Assembly (NCBI RefSeq): GCF_020911925.1
Contig: NZ_CP087134.1
Location: 558,001 to 622,000 of the forward strand
DNA: 64,000 bases
Direction: 5' to 3'
From: Flavobacterium cupriresistens
Lineage (GTDB): Bacteria > Bacteroidota > Bacteroidia > Flavobacteriales > Flavobacteriaceae
Shown: piece by piece, positions 61,914 through 64,000 of the stretch
How positions within the stretch are numbered: position 1 is the stretch's first letter
Layout of the letters: each line of letters starts with the position of its first letter
Position numbers and translations under genes: made by a program
The notes under the pieces: model-generated
Told to the model about the DNA's origin: nothing
Database searches by the model: none
The model's input: only the letters and a program-made list of their open reading frames with translations

Positions 61914-62621
61914 ATGAAATATAAAAGGATTCTTCTAAAACTAAGCGGTGAAGCCTTAATGGGTGATTTACAATACGGAATTGACCCAAAAAGACTAGCC
62001 GAGTATGCTGAGGAAATTAAGCAAATTCACACTAAAGGAGTAGAAATTGCTATTGTTATTGGAGGAGGAAATATTTTTAGAGGCGTTGCAGGAGCAAGTG
62101 CCGGTATGGATCGCGTACAAGGCGATTATATGGGAATGCTTGCAACCGTAATTAACGGAATGGCATTACAAGGTGCTCTTGAAGATAAAGGAATGAAAAC
62201 GCGCTTACAGACTGCTTTGAAAATGGAATCTATTGCAGAGCCTTACATCAAAAGAAGAGCAGATCGTCACCTTGAAAAAGGAAGAATTGTAATTTTTGGT
62301 GCTGGAACCGGTAATCCTTATTTCACTACTGATACAGCTGCTGTTTTAAGAGGAATCGAAATCAATGCTGATGTGATCCTAAAAGGAACCCGTGTTGATG
62401 GTGTTTATGATTCTGATCCTGAAAAAAATGCATCGGCAGTAAAATTTGATTACATCTCTTTTGATGATGTATTGAAAAAAGGATTAAATGTAATGGACAC
62501 AACTGCTTTTACATTAAGCCAGGAAAACAAATTGCCAATCGTTGTTTTTGATATGAACAAAATTGGAAATTTATTAAAAATCTGCGAAGGCGAAAACATA
62601 GGAACTGTAGTTAATATATAA
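61914..62621 (+). CDS. pyrH: UMP kinase
   Basis: A 235-residue amino acid kinase-fold enzyme phosphorylating UMP to UDP. The N-terminal [12 protein letters not shown], the GGGNIFRG loop and the TDTAAVLRG and GVYDSDPEK segments match bacterial UMP kinases. The hexameric bacterial type is feedback-inhibited by UTP. It lies 75 bases before frr, the usual pyrH-frr pair, and the gap contains CAGTCGCAG/CTGAAAACTGA-type dispersed repeats. Confidence 0.96.
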   Translation: MKYKRILLKLSGEALMGDLQYGIDPKRLAEYAEEIKQIHTKGVEIAIVIGGGNIFRGVAGASAGMDRVQGDYMGMLATVINGMALQGALEDKGMKTRLQTALKMESIAEPYIKRRADRHLEKGRIVIFGAGTGNPYFTTDTAAVLRGIEINADVILKGTRVDGVYDSDPEKNASAVKFDYISFDDVLKKGLNVMDTTAFTLSQENKLPIVVFDMNKIGNLLKICEGENIGTVVNI

Positions 62622-62696
62622 GTCTTCAGTGACAGATTACAGTCGCAGACTGCTTAAACTGAAAATGAGGATTGAAAACTGAAAACTAAAAAAACA

Positions 62697-63260
62697 ATGA
62701 CTGAAGAAATAGAATTTATATTAGATAGTACTGAAGAATCAATGAATGGTTCGATAGCGCATTTAGAGAAAGAATTTCTTAACATTCGCGCAGGAAAAGC
62801 TTCACCGGCAATGCTTGGAAGTGTTTTTGTAGACTATTACGGATCTGCAACACCACTTTCGCAAGTGTCAAAGATTAGTGTTCCTGATGCGAGAACAATT
62901 ACCTTACAACCTTTTGAAAAAAACATGTTGTCTGTAATTGAAAAAGCAATTATGGTTGCTAATATTGGTTTCAACCCAATGAACAACGGAGACGTGATCA
63001 TTATCAGTGTACCACCTTTGACAGAAGAGCGTCGTAAAGACCTTGCTAAACAAGCAAAATCTGAGGCAGAAGATGCAAAAATTGGTGTTCGTAACGTACG
63101 TAAAGACTCCAATACTGATATTAAAAAATTAGAAAAAGAAGGAACTTCTGAAGATGTTTGTAAATCTGCTGAAGAAGAAGTTCAGAATTTAACGAATACT
63201 TATATTAAAAAAATTGATGAATTATTGGCTGCGAAAGAAGCTGAGATCATGAAAGTTTAA
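62697..63260 (+). CDS. frr: Ribosome recycling factor
   Basis: A 187-residue protein that splits the post-termination ribosome together with EF-G. The long three-helix bundle is visible in the N-terminal half (STEESMNGSIAHLEKEFLNI) and the C-terminal half (EERRKDLAKQAKSEAEDAK, then IKKLEKEG). The small alpha/beta domain, with VFVDYYGSATPL, lies between. Length matches the family. It ends at a strong terminator. Confidence 0.96.
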   Translation: MTEEIEFILDSTEESMNGSIAHLEKEFLNIRAGKASPAMLGSVFVDYYGSATPLSQVSKISVPDARTITLQPFEKNMLSVIEKAIMVANIGFNPMNNGDVIIISVPPLTEERRKDLAKQAKSEAEDAKIGVRNVRKDSNTDIKKLEKEGTSEDVCKSAEEEVQNLTNTYIKKIDELLAAKEAEIMKV

Positions 63261-63279
63261 TTTTATTCGATACAAAACA

Positions 63280-63312
63280 AAATCCGTCTGGTATATTTAA
63301 CCAGACGGATTT
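63280..63312 (+). terminator. Terminator after frr
   Basis: AAATCCGTCTGGT (63280-63292) and ACCAGACGGATTT (63300-63312) form a 13-bp perfect stem with a seven-base loop, followed by T's. Confidence 0.9.
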
Positions 63313-63376
63313 TTTTATTCTTATTTTTACCTATTGAAAATTAAATGTTTTCGTTTCTGAAACTATAATCCTCTGT

Positions 63377-64000
63377 ATGAAGCTATTTTGTTTATTGACT
63401 TTGTTTTTTACGCTTACCATTCAGGCGCAATTTCAAATAAACGGAATTGTTACGGACTCCGGCAACAAACCGCTTCCCTTTGCCAGCATTAAAACAGCAG
63501 ACCACAATAACACCATTACAGATGTTGATGGCAAATTTTCTTTTACGGTTTCCTCTGAAACCGGATTTTTTACAGTTTCCTATATTGGTTTCGAGACCAA
63601 AAACATTACCCTAACAAACAACAAAAAATTCTACTCCGTTTCACTTTCTCAGAAAACGGATGATTTAAAAGAGGTTGTTATTTCAAATGAAAACCCGGCG
63701 CTGAGCATTTTAAGAAAGGTCATTTCCAATAAAAACAGCAACAATCCACAGAAAAAGCTGAGTAGTTTTGAGTACAAAACTTACAACAAACTTATCGTCA
63801 CTGCCAATCCTGATTCTATCGACGGACGCATTGACTCTTCGGCAACTTATAAAGATTTAAAGAAAAAGAAAATCAATATTGATTCTTCCGATTATAAATT
63901 CAAAGAAATAATAAGTAAACAACATTTATTTCAAACAGAAAAAATATCACAATATCAATTTGGAAGTAAAAGGCTCAAAGAAACCGTATTAGGTACAAAA
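63377..64000 (+). CDS. DUF5686 / carboxypeptidase-like regulatory domain protein (5' part)
   Basis: The first 208 codons of a gene that runs off the right edge. A signal peptide (LFCLLTLFFTLTIQAQ) is followed by a carboxypeptidase-D regulatory-like domain (FQINGIVTDSGNKPLPFAS, then DVDGKFSFTV and VSYIGFETK). A segment DLKEVVISNENPALSILRKVI then leads into the DUF5686 region. Members are large outer-membrane barrel proteins of unknown function in Bacteroidota. The call depends on the N-terminal part only. Confidence 0.85.
   Translation, partial: MKLFCLLTLFFTLTIQAQFQINGIVTDSGNKPLPFASIKTADHNNTITDVDGKFSFTVSSETGFFTVSYIGFETKNITLTNNKKFYSVSLSQKTDDLKEVVISNENPALSILRKVISNKNSNNPQKKLSSFEYKTYNKLIVTANPDSIDGRIDSSATYKDLKKKKINIDSSDYKFKEIISKQHLFQTEKISQYQFGSKRLKETVLGTK

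Overview
The window looks like a chromosomal segment of a Flavobacterium-type bacterium (Bacteroidota, Flavobacteriaceae). The evidence is AT-rich DNA, many promoters of the TTG-N17-23-TAnnTTTG type, little sign of Shine-Dalgarno sequences, and lineage-typical genes: PorP/SprF and T9SS sorting domains, a TonB receptor with a carboxypeptidase-like domain, DUF3098, DUF4271, DUF4296, DUF3109, DUF5686, and ftsX-uppP-truB in one operon. No rRNA, tRNA, transposase, prophage or CRISPR array was seen. It is mostly core genome, with intergenic regions heavily populated by short dispersed repeats.

Layout. 1-700: tandem 128-bp repeats, each carrying a terminator hairpin, downstream of an aromatic amino acid operon. 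701-5217 (minus): promoter, Phe/Tyr-rich leader peptide, attenuator, pheA, aminotransferase, tyrA and a DAHP synthase/chorismate mutase fusion. 5585-8160: DUF1501/DUF1800 pair. 8329-8884: two small unknown genes. 8939-12636: class Ia ribonucleotide reductase. 12949-22204: assorted housekeeping genes (MarC, an oxidoreductase, a C-terminal processing protease, dCMP deaminase, HupE-like, TerB-like, fbp, GNAT, aspartate kinase). 22315-25661: OmpA/PD40 protein, PorP/SprF and an XRE regulator. 26040-30127: a giant outer-membrane protein and a repetitive exported protein with a PBCV-type basic adaptor motif. 31436-39903: an apparent phosphate-starvation locus (OprP-like porin, PhoR-like kinase, PhoB-like regulator, TonB receptor, lipoprotein, very small T9SS protein). 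40438-53350: LuxE-like protein, tyrS, an outer-membrane protein, epimerase, dihydroorotase, GT2, hemD, AsnC, Zn peptidase, ECF sigma unit and hydrolase. 53351-57986: repeat-rich DNA around leuS. 57987-60742: ftsX-DUF3098-uppP-truB. 61105-64000: thioredoxin-like gene, pyrH-frr and the start of a DUF5686 gene.

Two regulatory systems stand out. First, a complete ribosome-mediated attenuator lies upstream of pheA: a 26-codon leader rich in Phe and Tyr codons, a 9-bp terminator stem with a T run, and an 8-bp antiterminator whose 5' arm is inside the leader ORF. Second, three promoters in the phosphate locus have no TTG -33 element but carry TTAACA-like hexamers at exact 11-bp spacing, in the same phase relative to the -7 element. 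This is a candidate Pho box for the group. Both were read directly from the sequence; their function is inferred.
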